From Desulfovibrionaceae bacterium (GTDB lineage: Bacteria > Desulfobacterota > Desulfovibrionia > Desulfovibrionales > Desulfovibrionaceae): a stretch of 6,096 bases of DNA. The position numbers and the translations under genes are program-made. The notes beneath the pieces are model-generated. The model ran no database searches and was not told the origin of the DNA. It saw only the letters and a list, made by a program, of their open reading frames with translations. The stretch lies in NCBI GenBank assembly GCA_017613475.1, contig JAGADT010000073.1, positions 1 through 6,096 of the forward strand, written 5' to 3'. Below, piece after piece: positions 5,196 through 6,096 of this stretch (the first letter of the stretch is position 1; each line of letters starts with the position of its first letter).

Positions 5196-6073
5196 CTATG
5201 CCTGGTGTTTTTCCCTGTATTCGCTTGGAGAACATCCCATTTTTTCCTTAAAGCATTTTCCAAAATAGCTCTGTCCGTTGAATCCTGTCATTATTGCGAT
5301 TTCGCCAATAGGATGATTGGTTGTTTTGAGCAGGCGCGTGGCTTCTGAGAGCCTGTAATCCATCAAATATTTATACGGCGTTGTCTGAAGGATTGTTTTG
5401 AAACAGCGCAGGCACTCTGATTTGCTTACGCATGCGCTTTTTGCAAGGTCATCCAATGTAACAGGTTCGTTATAGTGAGATTGAATGTATTGAAGAAATT
5501 TGCGCGTGCGGAGGCTGGCCGTTTTTTCCGGTAATTCCTCAGGGATGGAAACATTTTGCAGTACGACAAGCCAAAGCGCGGATAACCTGGTAAGAACTTC
5601 ATAACTGTAAAGGCTGCTTTTTTTTTTTCAAGAGCGATGAGTTCTCTAAGTATATCCAGAGCTTGTCTGCACCATGCCCGCGTTTTATCGAGGATTGCAA
5701 AGGGTATGCTTTTATTATCCGTAATGCTTTGCGTGAGCCTTGATGCCGGGCTGCCCAGATAGAAGGAAACAAAATAGTCCGGAAACAAGAAACTTTTGTA
5801 TTTGCAGATATCAATTTTATCTACAAGATGGACTACGTTTTTATTTATGAATATGCCTTCTCCATCTCCCAAAAAAATTTCTTCTTTCAATGTTTTTACG
5901 CATATTTTCCCGCTGATTACATAGATGAACTGAAGGTCTTCATGCCAGTGCATAACGCGGAAACTGGGTTTTTTGGGAAGTGAAACATCATTTTCTACGT
6001 TCAAGACGAGATAAGGGAAATCCGTATGAAGATTGAGATTGACAGAGTTGATATATTTTTCCTGAAGTTTCAT
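5196..6073 (-). pseudogene. AraC-family transcription regulator, frameshifted at a poly-A tract
   Basis: From ATG 6073 the frame encodes 152 residues of an AraC-type N-terminal cupin sensing domain, including FRVMHWHEDLQFIYVISGKI (38-57) and GDGEGIFINKNVVHLVD (69-85). It then enters A11 on the coding strand (5618-5628) and goes out of frame, ending after 215 residues. In the next frame the protein continues without a stop: SYEVLTRLSALWLVVLQ, FLQYIQSHYNEPVTLDDLA and the two helix-turn-helix units of the HTH_18 domain. These end with ATRLLKTTNHPIGEIA, MTGFNGQSYFGKCFKEKMGC and SPSEYREKHQA. With one added A (or two removed) the product is 292 residues, the normal family length. GAGG lies six bases before the ATG. 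As written, the product lacks DNA binding. This may be a true mutation, a phase-variable or slippage-restored gene, or a homopolymer sequencing error. Its target and ligand are unknown; the upstream neighbour is outside the window. Confidence 0.88.
5618..5628 (-). repeat. A11 homopolymer (T11 on plus strand) causing the AraC frameshift
   Basis: Eleven A on the coding strand encode GAA AAA AAA AAA (Glu-Lys-Lys-Lys) and lead into the wrong frame. A12 or A9 would join the sensing domain to the helix-turn-helix domain. Tracts this long are known sites of replication and transcription slippage. Confidence 0.9.
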
Positions 6074-6096
6074 GTTAAGCCTCGTTTGGATATATA

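Noticed and set aside
5012..5263. Short frames on both strands after trmFO (83 and 80 codons)
   Set aside because: They overlap each other and the end of the AraC-like gene, have no recognisable motif, and lack clear ribosome-binding sites.

Overview
The window is a bacterial chromosomal segment. Two GC-rich housekeeping genes for RNA modification sit among AT-richer accessory genes, gene remnants and repeats. TrmFO (the folate/FAD tRNA methyltransferase), a BrnA antitoxin and the base composition would all fit a Desulfovibrionaceae-like member of the Desulfobacterota, possibly from the gut. That assignment is an inference from gene content, not a proven one.

Layout. 1-170 (+) is the 3' end of a glycine-zipper protein, closed by a terminator at 203-243. 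265-649 (+) is a decayed BrnT/BrnA toxin-antitoxin locus: a promoter, the last 36 codons of the brnT toxin, then an intact brnA antitoxin with its own Shine-Dalgarno site and a terminator at 688-720. 794-1741 (-) is an S4-domain RluA-family pseudouridine synthase. 1742-2422 has no convincing gene. It holds a palindromic MITE-like repeat (about 1838-2033), several short ORF fragments, and an AT-rich stretch with a perfect 8-bp-arm palindrome. 2423-3238 (-) holds two tandem paralogous small membrane proteins of unknown function, whose ribosome-binding sites and first 34 codons are still about 87% identical in DNA. 3239-3638 is a gene-free region with a terminator-like hairpin, an inverted repeat and a candidate promoter for trmFO. 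3639-5015 (+) is trmFO, intact. 5196-6073 (-) is an AraC-family regulator split into two frames at an A11 tract; one extra A would restore a normal 292-residue protein.

Functionally, the two conserved genes modify RNA: TrmFO makes 5-methyluridine at position 54 of tRNA, and the RluA-type enzyme makes pseudouridine in rRNA or tRNA. They are not in one operon. The rest looks like an accessory or decaying zone: an antitoxin that outlived its toxin, a local gene duplication, a mobile-type repeat, and a regulator that is broken or switchable at a homopolymer. I see no CRISPR array, tRNA, rRNA or complete insertion sequence. The points most worth following are the A11 switch in the AraC gene, the orphan BrnA, and the paralogous membrane pair.
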